NCBI GenBank assembly: GCA_900128395.1 | Contig: LT650029.1 | Coordinates: forward strand, 1-10,322 | Direction: 5' to 3' | Length of the DNA stretch: 10,322 bases | DNA from: Stramenopiles sp. TOSAG23-2 | Taxonomy: Eukaryota > Sar | Shown: positions 1 through 6,410 of the stretch, piece by piece | Numbering within the stretch: the first letter of the stretch is position 1 | Layout: the number at the start of each line of letters is the position of its first letter | Made by a program: the position numbers and the translations under genes | The notes under the pieces: generated by a model | What the model was told of the DNA's origin: nothing | The model's input: only the letters and a program-made list of their open reading frames with translations | Databases searched by the model: none

Positions 1-288
1 TGGACGAAAATTCGATCCATTTAACACTAATAACAATGAATGGTACGCACTTTAATTATAATTATTATAATACCAGGTAAAGTTACTGTAAGCTGCTATA
101 AGCTGCTGGGGCATCACACAGTAGAGGCTAGAGGCAGCATCATCACATGAAAACATGAAAACATATAGAAACAAATATCAAAAAACAACAAAAAAGATAT
201 GATATATGATTGTTCCCCATATTACTACTTAGATATAATATGAATAAATATTGTTTTCAAACGGTTTCAGTATTATTATGTCCCAGGT
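1..288. other. Intergenic region left of the secreted-protein ORF
   Basis: No supportable gene is visible. The stretch is AT-rich and contains one TACCAGGTA element (71-79), a short tandem duplication of TAAGCTGCT (89-97 and 99-107), and a duplicated ACATGAAAA motif near 145-162. On the minus strand an ATG at about 18-20 opens a frame running off the left edge, but only six codons are visible, so it cannot be called a gene. Confidence 0.5.
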
Positions 289-669
289 ATGGCTGTTGCA
301 TTTTTAATGGTATTATTATTTTTATTGTTTTGCTTCATTTCAACTAATGCATGTTCCGATCCAAATCATCACCATCATCAATTAAACAACTTGAACTCAT
401 TCCCACGTCGGAGTGATGTCCTTTTAACATCACGATCACCACATCTCCAACCGCCATTTCCAACTGGTGTTGGGTCTGGTTCTGGTGAATATAGTACATG
501 GGATGCAGCCCGATTGTTTCATGCAACACGACTTGACTGGGTATATACATTGAATTCAACATTTGTTTCAGAGGCACATTCCAATTTGCATAATCTTTCA
601 ATTGTTAGTTTAGCTATGAATCCACAAATACCTGATGCCTATTTCCAATTTCTATGCCCTGTTGAGTAA
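289..669 (+). CDS. Short secreted protein, possibly a truncated member of a larger family
   Basis: This ORF encodes 126 residues. Residues 3-20 form a strongly hydrophobic core followed by a polar, small-residue stretch (STNAC), a convincing eukaryotic signal peptide, so the product should enter the secretory pathway. Next come a His run (residues 27-30), a Ser/Gly/Pro-rich linker (about 35-66), and a compact, better-conserved-looking block from residue 68: TWDAARLFHATRLDWVYT, then NSTFVSEAHS and SLAMNPQIPDAY. That block resembles the start of a folded extracellular domain, perhaps a TIM-barrel glycosidase-like one, with N-glycosylation sequons NST, NLS. The protein then stops almost at once. 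No long open frame follows in any frame before 1152, so the gene is either a genuine small secreted protein, a 3'-truncated pseudogene, or the first exon of a gene with an unrecognised intron. A GTAAAA at 665-670 could be a donor, but I found no convincing downstream exon. The start is the first in-frame ATG and gives a proper signal peptide. I cannot name a family with confidence. Confidence 0.55.
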   Translation: MAVAFLMVLLFLLFCFISTNACSDPNHHHHQLNNLNSFPRRSDVLLTSRSPHLQPPFPTGVGSGSGEYSTWDAARLFHATRLDWVYTLNSTFVSEAHSNLHNLSIVSLAMNPQIPDAYFQFLCPVE

Positions 670-1151
670 AAAATGGAATGTTAGAGGCCGAAAAATCGAG
701 AAAATCGAAAATCGAAAGAGTGAAAAAGAGAAGAGCAATTTGTTGATTATAATAATACACTGTTATTATAGACATACTACCATACTACTACTACTATATA
801 AAAATACGTTTTGACATATTTCTTAAAAGTGCGTGAATTTTTATAGCAGATACCAGGTTATCTATTTATATTTTATAGCTACATACCGGGTAAACAACGT
901 AATATTAATACCTTAATATGACGTCGGCTTTGAATCGAAGATTGTATCTGTACAAAAACTTTATACGACTCTCATCACTTTCTTCTTTTCCACTCTCCGT
1001 CGAATCTTCTTTGCTGGTTTGCACCTTTTTTAAATGAGTTGAAAAATTATAAAGATATATGTAATATGTATGCCCATGTAGCTTTCCACCGTTTGTTTAT
1101 TCCATATATTAGAAGACTACCACCAGTGATACAATAAGATCAGAATTAATA
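670..1151. other. Intergenic region upstream of the PduL-like gene
   Basis: No gene is supported. Visible structure includes purine-rich sequence with repeated AAAATCGA words just after the upstream stop (about 690-720), a CTA/ACT-rich microsatellite-like patch (774-800), a TACCAGGTT (851-859) and a TACCGGGTA (884-892), a TGACGTC element (919-925), and a pyrimidine-rich tract around 975-1015. An in-frame stop at 1110-1112 lies upstream of the PduL-like ATG with no ATG between, which supports the start at 1152. Confidence 0.5.
919..925 (+). promoter_or_regulatory. CRE-like TGACGTC element upstream of the PduL-like gene
   Basis: TGACGTC, containing the palindrome GACGTC, sits about 230 bases before the PduL-like start codon. 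bZIP transcription factors commonly bind TGACGT cores in eukaryotes, and CO2/cAMP-responsive elements of this type are described in diatoms. A single 7-mer can occur by chance, so this is only a candidate site. Confidence 0.2.
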
Positions 1152-2705
1152 ATGCAAGTCCATCCAATCCAATCCCATGTTGGATTGACGGGAAAAGAAT
1201 TTATTGGATTATCTTCACCACGTACAATTACAATAATAAATAATAAATTAAAAGTAACAAATGTTCATGTAGTAGAACTGGGAGAAAGTTCAAAAACATC
1301 ATATGCGTGTTTAACAAATACCATATTAAGAAGTTTAAAACTAACGTCTGCTCCTTTAATGTTGCCACCACAATATATAACTACATCGTTTTCAACACCT
1401 ATTTCATGTATTTTATTAAATGAAGAGACAAAGGAAACCATGGAACTTAAAAATTCTACCTTTCGCTTACAACGCCATATTACAATGGAATTAAATATTG
1501 CTAAAAAGAAAAATTTGAAACAGAAACAATTAGTTGCTTTTAAAATTTCATCTCCACGAAATACCACAACTTATTGCGATATTGTTGTGCTTCCTCAAAA
1601 ACGTAATGATGATGACGGTGATACAACCATACATGTATATATGGATACAGATGAAGTCAATAGTTCTATGTATAAAGATGCTTTATCATATGATTTATAT
1701 ATTCAAAGTGAAGTTCAACATGATAATTTATTAATGAATTTTACTCCAATAATGCATGTTGATACGATAATCGATGATGGAAGAAAAAATGTATGGGATA
1801 TTGAACAACAACCTAGGCCAAATAAACAATTATATCCAATTGCAAATGAAACTGATATTGTTGAAAATATTCATTTTCAAAATCCATCATCAGATATTAA
1901 TGTAAAAGATGCGGAGTTGACAATTGATACAAGTAATAGACATTTACATCTATCACCAGAAGATTTATCAATATTGTTTCCAGGGAAAAAACTTCGTTTA
2001 AAAAAAGCAGTTGCATATATTCCTGAATTCATTGCAAAATATACTGGATTTGCAGCAAAAGAAACAGTGACTATTCGAAATGTTGAAACTGGAGATGAGA
2101 TAAGACATTTAAGAGTGTTAGGTCCAGTACGTAAACGTACTCAAATTGAACTTGCATATACAGATTGTTTAAATCTTGGCGTTGAAGCACCTGCACGTAT
2201 CTCAGGTGATAATGTCAATTCAGGTGCAAAATGTATATTAATAGCTGAGGATGATGATGGTAATTTAACAAACAACCAAGTAGAATTGAAATCTGGTATT
2301 GTCCGTGCATGGCGACATTTACATATATATGAAGATCCAATTGCAGAACGATTAGGCGTTGTTTCAGGTGATTTATTAACAGTTGGTATAAAATCACCAA
2401 AAAATACAACAATTTTTCATGATGTGTTAGTTCGAGTTGGAAACGATCCAGATGGTGTTCCTGGCTCTGGATTTGTTTCGAGTATAATTTCTTATTTAAA
2501 ACCAACATTATTGGCATATGGTTATCCAGCATTACGTTTTGTTAGAGGTACTGGCGATGCAATGTATATACATTTAGATACAGATGAAGCAAATGCTGCA
2601 TGTATAGGGAATGCAACTAATTATACGTTATATCAACAAATTGGAAAAGAAAAATTACGATTGATTGGTACTACACGATTGGAAACTAAAGAATCGAAAA
2701 TGTAG
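1152..2705 (+). CDS. Phosphotransacylase of the PduL family, tandem two-domain form with a degenerate N-terminal copy
   Basis: PduL-family enzymes interconvert acyl-CoA plus phosphate with acyl-phosphate plus CoA, using a di-metal centre held by HxH motifs. Residues about 255-497 carry the family hallmarks in order: SNRHLHLSPEDL (H264, H266), FAAKETVTI (300-308), RVLGPVRKRTQIE (321-333, with R327 and E333), SGD (351-353), GIVRAWRHLHI (382-392, with H389 and H391) and YIHLDTDEANAA (472-483, with H474). The catalytic set looks intact. An insertion of about 35 residues (roughly 431-470) separates VLVRV from the last His motif. Residues about 5-184 form a second, decayed copy: QSHVGLT, PRTITI, VELGESSKTS, RLQRHITMEL and HVYMDTDEVN line up with the same motifs but lose most ligands. 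A low-similarity linker (about 185-254) joins the halves. There is no clear organelle-targeting peptide, so the cytosol is the default inference. It could work with an acetate kinase, but none is in this window. The start is the first ATG after an in-frame stop. Family assignment is firm; physiological role is inferred. Confidence 0.88.
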   Translation: MQVHPIQSHVGLTGKEFIGLSSPRTITIINNKLKVTNVHVVELGESSKTSYACLTNTILRSLKLTSAPLMLPPQYITTSFSTPISCILLNEETKETMELKNSTFRLQRHITMELNIAKKKNLKQKQLVAFKISSPRNTTTYCDIVVLPQKRNDDDGDTTIHVYMDTDEVNSSMYKDALSYDLYIQSEVQHDNLLMNFTPIMHVDTIIDDGRKNVWDIEQQPRPNKQLYPIANETDIVENIHFQNPSSDINVKDAELTIDTSNRHLHLSPEDLSILFPGKKLRLKKAVAYIPEFIAKYTGFAAKETVTIRNVETGDEIRHLRVLGPVRKRTQIELAYTDCLNLGVEAPARISGDNVNSGAKCILIAEDDDGNLTNNQVELKSGIVRAWRHLHIYEDPIAERLGVVSGDLLTVGIKSPKNTTIFHDVLVRVGNDPDGVPGSGFVSSIISYLKPTLLAYGYPALRFVRGTGDAMYIHLDTDEANAACIGNATNYTLYQQIGKEKLRLIGTTRLETKESKM

Positions 2706-3032
2706 TGGTCTTATGAGGAAAGTGTATTTCTATTATTGTTTTTTATTTTTTATTCCAGTTTGTTTTTTATAATTCTTCAGTATACTATCAAGTATACATT
2801 CCTTTATAAATTATTGCCACATCTTTGCACCAGTGAGAAAAAATAAAAACGTTGGCGTTGAACGGAATGTTGCGAAATAAATATGAGAATACGAAGTATA
2901 TATTAATAGTATTATACTATAATGTTTATATATAATAAGAAGAGAGAGGATCAAAAAACAACATTATTCTCACTTTTACATCTGCATTTTTTGTCGTATG
3001 AATATATATATATTTAAAAATAAGAAAGAGAT
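2706..3032. other. Intergenic region with 3' end signals of the PduL-like gene
   Basis: This 327-base AT-rich spacer separates two genes on the same strand. It begins with T-rich sequence and holds an AATAAA at about 2842-2847, some 140 bases past the PduL-like stop, which could serve as a poly(A) signal. The last part is A-rich (TATATATATATTTAAAAATAAG) before the next ATG. No small gene or RNA is recognisable. Confidence 0.4.
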
Positions 3033-3905
3033 ATGGGATTAAATGAATTGAAAATATTTATTGAAACATTATTTAATAATAATATTAATAATAATAATAA
3101 AATTAATGATAAATACTATAAACCAAATCAAGATTTATTACCATTAATAATCAATGGTACATTACCAGCTATCAATGAAATATGTGATTGCAGTATGACT
3201 ACATTTCAAAAAGATATTATGTATAACAATATAGCGAAACGTTGTACATTTTTAAAACTTAATAAAGGTGATAAAATTATACATAATATTGATATGACAG
3301 ACGAAAATACAACGACTGATAATGATGATTTACTATTAATCTTATCAGGATCATTTAAATTAATCAATTATAAATACTACAATAAAAGAGAAGAAAAATA
3401 CATGAATCACAATGATTGTAGCGTGGATCAAATTATTACATTTAATCAAGGAGATTATATCAGTAAACCAGAAACAGAAAATTTATTGCGTTATTTACCA
3501 CAAGAGGAAAAGAAAGAAGAAGAAGAAATTGATTGGGGAAATTACACTTTTGATGATGAAAATGATAAGGATAAACAAGTTGAAGAAATTTTATTACCAA
3601 CTTTTCAAGTAATATCAAATGATGCAATTATAATGAAAATTCCTCGTCCAATTTTACGTTGTGGAAATTTAAATGTTGCCATATTTCATTCAAAATTATT
3701 ACCAGAATTAATTGATATGAAAAAGAAGATGGAGCAAATGTATCAAAATAAAAATGATAATAATAACAATATTAATTATAAAAACATGGATGATTTATTA
3801 TATTTTGTCATTCCTGCAATACATGGAATATTGAGTAAGTTTTTATTAAATATATTTCCAACGATGACTTTGTACTACTATCTGTTTCTCTTAATAAATC
3901 GATAA
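3033..3905 (+). CDS. Divergent cyclic-nucleotide-binding-fold protein
   Basis: The frame encodes 290 residues. Residues about 58-205 follow the layout of a cNMP-binding (CAP/PKA regulatory-type) beta-roll: a helix FQKDIMYNNIAKRC (58-71), then LNKGDKIIHNID (76-87, compare the family's KGxxI step), DDLLLILSGSFKLI (98-111, the typical LSG turn), ITFNQGDYISKPE (135-147, compare the GDxFGE step), and VISNDAIIMKIPRPIL (193-208). The phosphate-binding cassette Arg-Ala is not visible and the 145-185 stretch is replaced by an acidic insert (EEKKEEEEID, DDENDKDK), so nucleotide binding is doubtful. Asn runs at residues 15-22 and 240-248 come from AAT-rich codons. The C-terminus from residue 267 on is uncertain: a consensus donor GTAAGT at 3835-3840 and a pyrimidine-rich CAG acceptor at 3918-3923 suggest an 83-89 base intron, which would replace the last about 24 residues by a different short tail. 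The 3' end also overlaps a gene on the other strand. Function is unknown; some proteins of this fold act in cilia or signalling. Confidence 0.65.
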   Translation: MGLNELKIFIETLFNNNINNNNKINDKYYKPNQDLLPLIINGTLPAINEICDCSMTTFQKDIMYNNIAKRCTFLKLNKGDKIIHNIDMTDENTTTDNDDLLLILSGSFKLINYKYYNKREEKYMNHNDCSVDQIITFNQGDYISKPETENLLRYLPQEEKKEEEEIDWGNYTFDDENDKDKQVEEILLPTFQVISNDAIIMKIPRPILRCGNLNVAIFHSKLLPELIDMKKKMEQMYQNKNDNNNNINYKNMDDLLYFVIPAIHGILSKFLLNIFPTMTLYYYLFLLINR

Positions 3906-4067
3906 TTCTTGGTTCCTCAGCAGTTGGATCAAACACTGGCTTTTGTTGTCTTTTTCTTATTTGATATAATTCATCTTTCACTTTTTTATAGCCAGCTTTT
4001 AACTCTTCCGTTACCTCTTCATCTGAGAAATTATATTCATCATCTGATCCTGTATCCGTAGATGACA

Positions 4068-4068
<1 letters not shown>
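3808..4068 (-). CDS. Small acidic protein of unknown function, convergent and overlapping
   Basis: This minus-strand frame encodes 86 residues and has the composition of a real protein: a Ser/Asp/Glu-rich N-terminus (residues 1-22, MSSTDTGSDDEYNF, with casein-kinase-like acidic Ser sites), a charged helix likely to coil (about 18-42, EEVTEELKAGYKKVKDELYQ), then QKPVFDPTAEEPRIIDLLRE (42-61) and a less polar tail. I do not recognise the family. It overlaps the last 98 bases of the cyclic-nucleotide-binding-like gene in antisense. That overlap would be UTR or intron rather than coding if the plus-strand gene is spliced at 3835. The ATG is preceded by a (GT)n/(TA)n microsatellite rather than further open frame, which supports the start. 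It is divergently oriented from the Yos1-like gene about 590 bases away. Confidence 0.55.
3835..3923 (+). other. Candidate spliceosomal intron at the 3' end of the cNMP-like gene
   Basis: GTAAGT at 3835-3840 is a perfect eukaryotic 5' splice site, and the segment ends in a pyrimidine-rich run closed by CAG at 3918-3920 or 3921-3923 (a tandem CAGCAG acceptor). A TTAAT branch-point-like word lies near 3890. Length would be 86 or 89 bases. Splicing would give either of two short alternative C-termini ending within the next 40-50 bases. The competing reading is that the frame simply continues to the TAA at 3903. Sequence alone does not settle it. Confidence 0.35.
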
Positions 4069-4100
<32 letters not shown>

Positions 4101-4101
4101 T
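4069..4101. repeat. (GT)n/(TA)n dinucleotide microsatellite
   Basis: A short GT run passes directly into about a dozen uninterrupted TA units, immediately upstream of the minus-strand small acidic gene's start codon. Such tracts are likely length-variable and can influence promoter opening. Confidence 0.85.
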
Positions 4102-4452
4102 ATATCTCTCTCGTTAGTTATTCAAATATATATAAAAGAGTTTATAATGTTCTCTACTGTTTAAATAGATATTGAATCTACTTCTCTTTCTATATATTAA
4201 CAATTCGTATTGATATAATAGAATATATAATTATTATTCAATCGGATTATAGTTAGAATATAATAGTATTATAAATATTATATTTGAAACGTGCAAAAAT
4301 CAATCATCAAAAATGTGCACTAAAATGTGTGTACGGAATGTATAATTATCTGAGCTCCCAGAGATGCTACTTGTATTATTATAGTGCTATACCAGGTATA
4401 TTATAAGGTCATTGGTTATTTATTTTTGTTGATACCAGATAAGTATATGGTT

Positions 4453-4489
4453 GCATAGTCTAGCTATGCGTTGCCTATATCTAGATAGG
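4453..4489. repeat. Two adjacent short inverted repeats
   Basis: GCATAG (4453-4458) pairs with CTATGC (4464-4469) around a 5-base TCTAG spacer, and CCTAT (4474-4478) pairs with ATAGG (4485-4489) around ATCTAG. Both spacers contain the same TCTAG word. They sit next to the TACCAGGTA/TACCAGATA pair in the divergent intergenic region, so dimeric protein-binding sites are one possibility. Confidence 0.5.
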
Positions 4490-4626
4490 GATCAAACAAA
4501 AGCCAAACCAAACTAAAACTGAATTGCACAATTGTTATTATTTACATTATGATATGTAATAGTATATATAGATATAACAGACTATATATATATTTCAACA
4601 TTGTATGTATGTAAAGATATATATAC

Positions 4627-4647
4627 ATAGATAGATAGATAGATAGA
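4627..4647. repeat. (GATA)n microsatellite
   Basis: About five uninterrupted ATAG/GATA units lie roughly 12 bases before the Yos1-like start codon, so they fall in its 5' leader or core promoter. Confidence 0.85.
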
Positions 4648-4658
4648 GATATTGTATT

Positions 4659-4901
4659 ATGTTTTTGTCGAAAGTAATACTATGTGTTACCTTGTTGTTG
4701 AATGGATTGAGTTTGATACGATTAGAAAATAATAACAATGCAATAAATAATAATAATAATCCAATTGTTAAATATATACAACAAAATATATCAATAGACA
4801 TAAAGAATAAACTACGTACTTTAAAAGCTTTTCATAATATAATATTGGTATTGAATGTCGCTGTCGTCTTTTTGATTCTGATCGGTTATATAGTGATATA
4901 A
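4659..4901 (+). CDS. Yos1/IER3IP1-like ER-Golgi small membrane protein
   Basis: The 80-residue product matches the length and layout of Yos1/IER3IP1 (about 80-85 residues): a hydrophobic N-terminal span (about residues 4-20) containing LLLNGLSLIRLEN, which lines up with the family's LLxxNAIAVLxEER block; a loop; then IKNKLRTLKAFHNIILVLNVAVVFLILIG (48-76), which lines up with the family's IKxQLxxLIxxVRTxMRxPLIxxN block and final span. Yos1 proteins act with Yip1/Yif1 in COPII vesicle formation and ER-to-Golgi transport; this role is inferred from the family. The loop is unusual: it is Asn-rich (residues 24-34), replacing the Gly-rich loop of animal homologues, and the second-span Pro is absent (ILVLN). 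These make it a divergent member. The neighbouring Enkurin-like gene converges on it from the right. Confidence 0.68.
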   Translation: MFLSKVILCVTLLLNGLSLIRLENNNNAINNNNNPIVKYIQQNISIDIKNKLRTLKAFHNIILVLNVAVVFLILIGYIVI

Positions 4902-4921
4902 TATAAATTTACGTTTTATAT

Positions 4922-4948
4922 TTATATATATATATATATATATATATA
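4922..4948. repeat. (TA)n microsatellite
   Basis: About 13 uninterrupted TA units follow the Yos1-like stop codon by some 20 bases, probably within its 3' untranslated region. Confidence 0.85.
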
Positions 4949-5375
4949 CTTTGTGTAATTTAGCGTATGATATTTTTCATGTTCACATATCTTACATTTT
5001 CAATCATAATAGATTTAAGAAATAAATACTCGTAAGAACAATGTTGGAGAAACAGAATACGTGCACGTACATTTCATAAAGAATTGCACACATATCTGCA
5101 TAAAAATTTTTAAACTGTGTATATAATATATATTTTATATATATATTATATGGTCTACTCGTAATTTATAATATTTTTACCTTTTTGTACGCGAAACAAT
5201 TTTAATATTTTATAAATATATACGGTCTCTCGTATATATATTTTTTTACAATACACACACACGATTACAAAATCATATTTTATTTCAAAAATTATTTTTC
5301 TTCTCTGCTATAAATGAAATAAATGATAATGATAACTTTATAAAATATATTTAATTGAAAACCGCACTGTATCTC

Positions 5376-5402
5376 ATATATTATACGACACGTATAATAT
5401 AT
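5376..5402. repeat. Perfect 12-base inverted repeat with a 3-base spacer
   Basis: ATATATTATACG (5376-5387) and its exact reverse complement (5391-5402) flank ACA. As RNA it would form a 12-pair stem with a triloop. It lies about 100 bases beyond the stop of the minus-strand enkurin-like gene and between two convergent genes, so a role in 3'-end formation is possible but unproven; the arms are mostly A/T, which raises the chance of coincidence. Confidence 0.6.
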
Positions 5403-5504
5403 ATACGTATGATACGTTCTTTACAAAATGTCACATTCTTCGTTATTTCACTCCACATATACGAGAGTATATATTATATATATGTGTGTATGTAAAAAAA
5501 ATCT

Positions 5505-6410
5505 CTAATCTTTAATAAATACTTTTGGCCTACTAAATATATTGATAGCATCTTCTATCTCTTGAATTTTACGTTCCAAATTTGCTTTTTTTCTGATAGC
5601 ACTTGGTGTTTCCACTAACAACGGCATACGTTGTAAATGATCTTTTGTAGCTGCTAAATTGTCTTTTAATATTTTTAATGTATCAAGTCTTTCCTCCTCT
5701 GGCATTAAACTCATACCTGCAGGTGCTTTTTTATTTTCCTCTGCACGTCTTTTTCTTGCTGCATCCTCTGCCATTTCAGCTTTACGCTCCTGTAAATACA
5801 ATGGTACTTTACCATAGTTATCACCACTTTTTTGTATGCCAGCATTTGCATCTTCATTATCTTTTTTCTTTGGTGGAGATGAGGTAACAGCTTCACGTCG
5901 ATTTTCTGCTATAAAATTTTTTTCTTGTCTTGCTGGCATAGTAATAACTTCACCACGTTTTGGAACAGCTGGTTTCCGTGTTTCTCGGTTGTTACTACTT
6001 TTGACTGGAGAATGACGAGTGTTTTCACGTGCTTTTGCAATTCTTTGCTCGCGAATACGTTTGTTTTTTTCTGCTAGTTTTGCTTTCTGTTCTTTACGTT
6101 CCGTTCTCATACGAGCTGTTTCTTTTGCAATTTCAGATGCTTTCTTTGAATCATTTTGTGCTACACGTGGTTTCACATCTTGAAAACGTTTCATTTTGAA
6201 TTTTCTTGGCTTCGCATCTGCTTTTTGTTGCCTTCGTTCTCTGTTCTCTTGCTGTTTCTCACGCAAAATTCTTATATTTTCCCGTGCATGGTTTCTAGGC
6301 TCAATACCTCTTCTACGTTGTACATCTCGTATACCACGTACTGGGTTCATTAAATCACCAACTGCTGAACCTTTTTTATTATATTTCCTTGCTATCCTTG
6401 ATGCGTCCAT
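5505..6410 (-). CDS. Enkurin-domain ciliary protein, ENKD1/enkurin-like
   Basis: The 301-residue product ends in a clear enkurin domain (about 199-300): YGKVPLYLQERK (199-210), PAGMSLMPEEERLDTLKIL (230-248), MPLLVETPS (262-270), KANLERKIQEIEDAI (275-289) and the terminal IFSRPKVFIK (291-300), which is the most diagnostic block. Near the N-terminus NHARENIRILREKQ (40-53) and FKMKRFQDVKPRV (71-83) resemble the conserved front blocks of ENKD1 rather than of short enkurin. The middle (about 84-230) is a highly basic, glutamate/lysine/arginine-rich helical region. Proteins of this family bind microtubules in the axoneme or at the basal body (ENKD1) or are microtubule inner proteins of the doublet (enkurin, FAP106). 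Its presence implies a ciliated life stage. The start ATG is the only one before an AT-rich 5' leader, and the length suits an ENKD1 relative. The domain assignment is firm; ENKD1 versus enkurin orthology is less so. Confidence 0.88.
   Translation of the reverse strand: MDASRIARKYNKKGSAVGDLMNPVRGIRDVQRRRGIEPRNHARENIRILREKQQENRERRQQKADAKPRKFKMKRFQDVKPRVAQNDSKKASEIAKETARMRTERKEQKAKLAEKNKRIREQRIAKARENTRHSPVKSSNNRETRKPAVPKRGEVITMPARQEKNFIAENRREAVTSSPPKKKDNEDANAGIQKSGDNYGKVPLYLQERKAEMAEDAARKRRAEENKKAPAGMSLMPEEERLDTLKILKDNLAATKDHLQRMPLLVETPSAIRKKANLERKIQEIEDAINIFSRPKVFIKD

Larger units (their letters stand above)
4069..4658. promoter_or_regulatory. Divergent intergenic region between the small acidic gene and the Yos1-like gene
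   Basis: This region should hold the promoters of the two flanking divergent genes. It contains a (GT)n then (TA)n microsatellite (about 4068-4101), a GATA tetranucleotide microsatellite (about 4627-4647), one TACCAGGTA (4390-4398) and one TACCAGATA (4433-4441), and two adjacent inverted repeats (4453-4469 and 4474-4489). No coding sequence or RNA gene is recognisable. Confidence 0.45.
4902..5504. other. Convergent intergenic region with hairpins and microsatellites
   Basis: This 600-base spacer lies between the 3' ends of the Yos1-like and enkurin-like genes and holds no gene I can support. It contains a long (TA)n tract (about 4922-4948), a perfect 12-base palindrome TACGTGCACGTA (5058-5069), a CA-rich patch (5250-5262), and a perfect 12-base inverted repeat at 5376-5402. 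The sequence is otherwise A/T-rich and suits 3' untranslated and termination regions for both genes. Confidence 0.5.

Noticed and set aside
1265-1567. 100-codon minus-strand frame inside the PduL-like gene
   Set aside because: It is antisense to well-conserved coding sequence, shows no family motif, and has shadow-frame composition.
2215-2532. 105-codon minus-strand frame inside the PduL-like gene
   Set aside because: It lies opposite the intact catalytic domain with its HLH and metal-ligand motifs; no independent signal supports it.
1152-2705. Possible bacterial operon or contaminating bacterial DNA because of PduL
   Set aside because: There is no ribosome-binding site, the base composition and spacers match the neighbouring eukaryotic genes, and no microcompartment genes are nearby.
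4902-5504. tRNA or other structured RNA in the convergent spacer
   Set aside because: No cloverleaf, T-loop GGTTCGAATC-type box or other recognisable RNA pattern was found on either strand; only A/T-rich hairpins are present.
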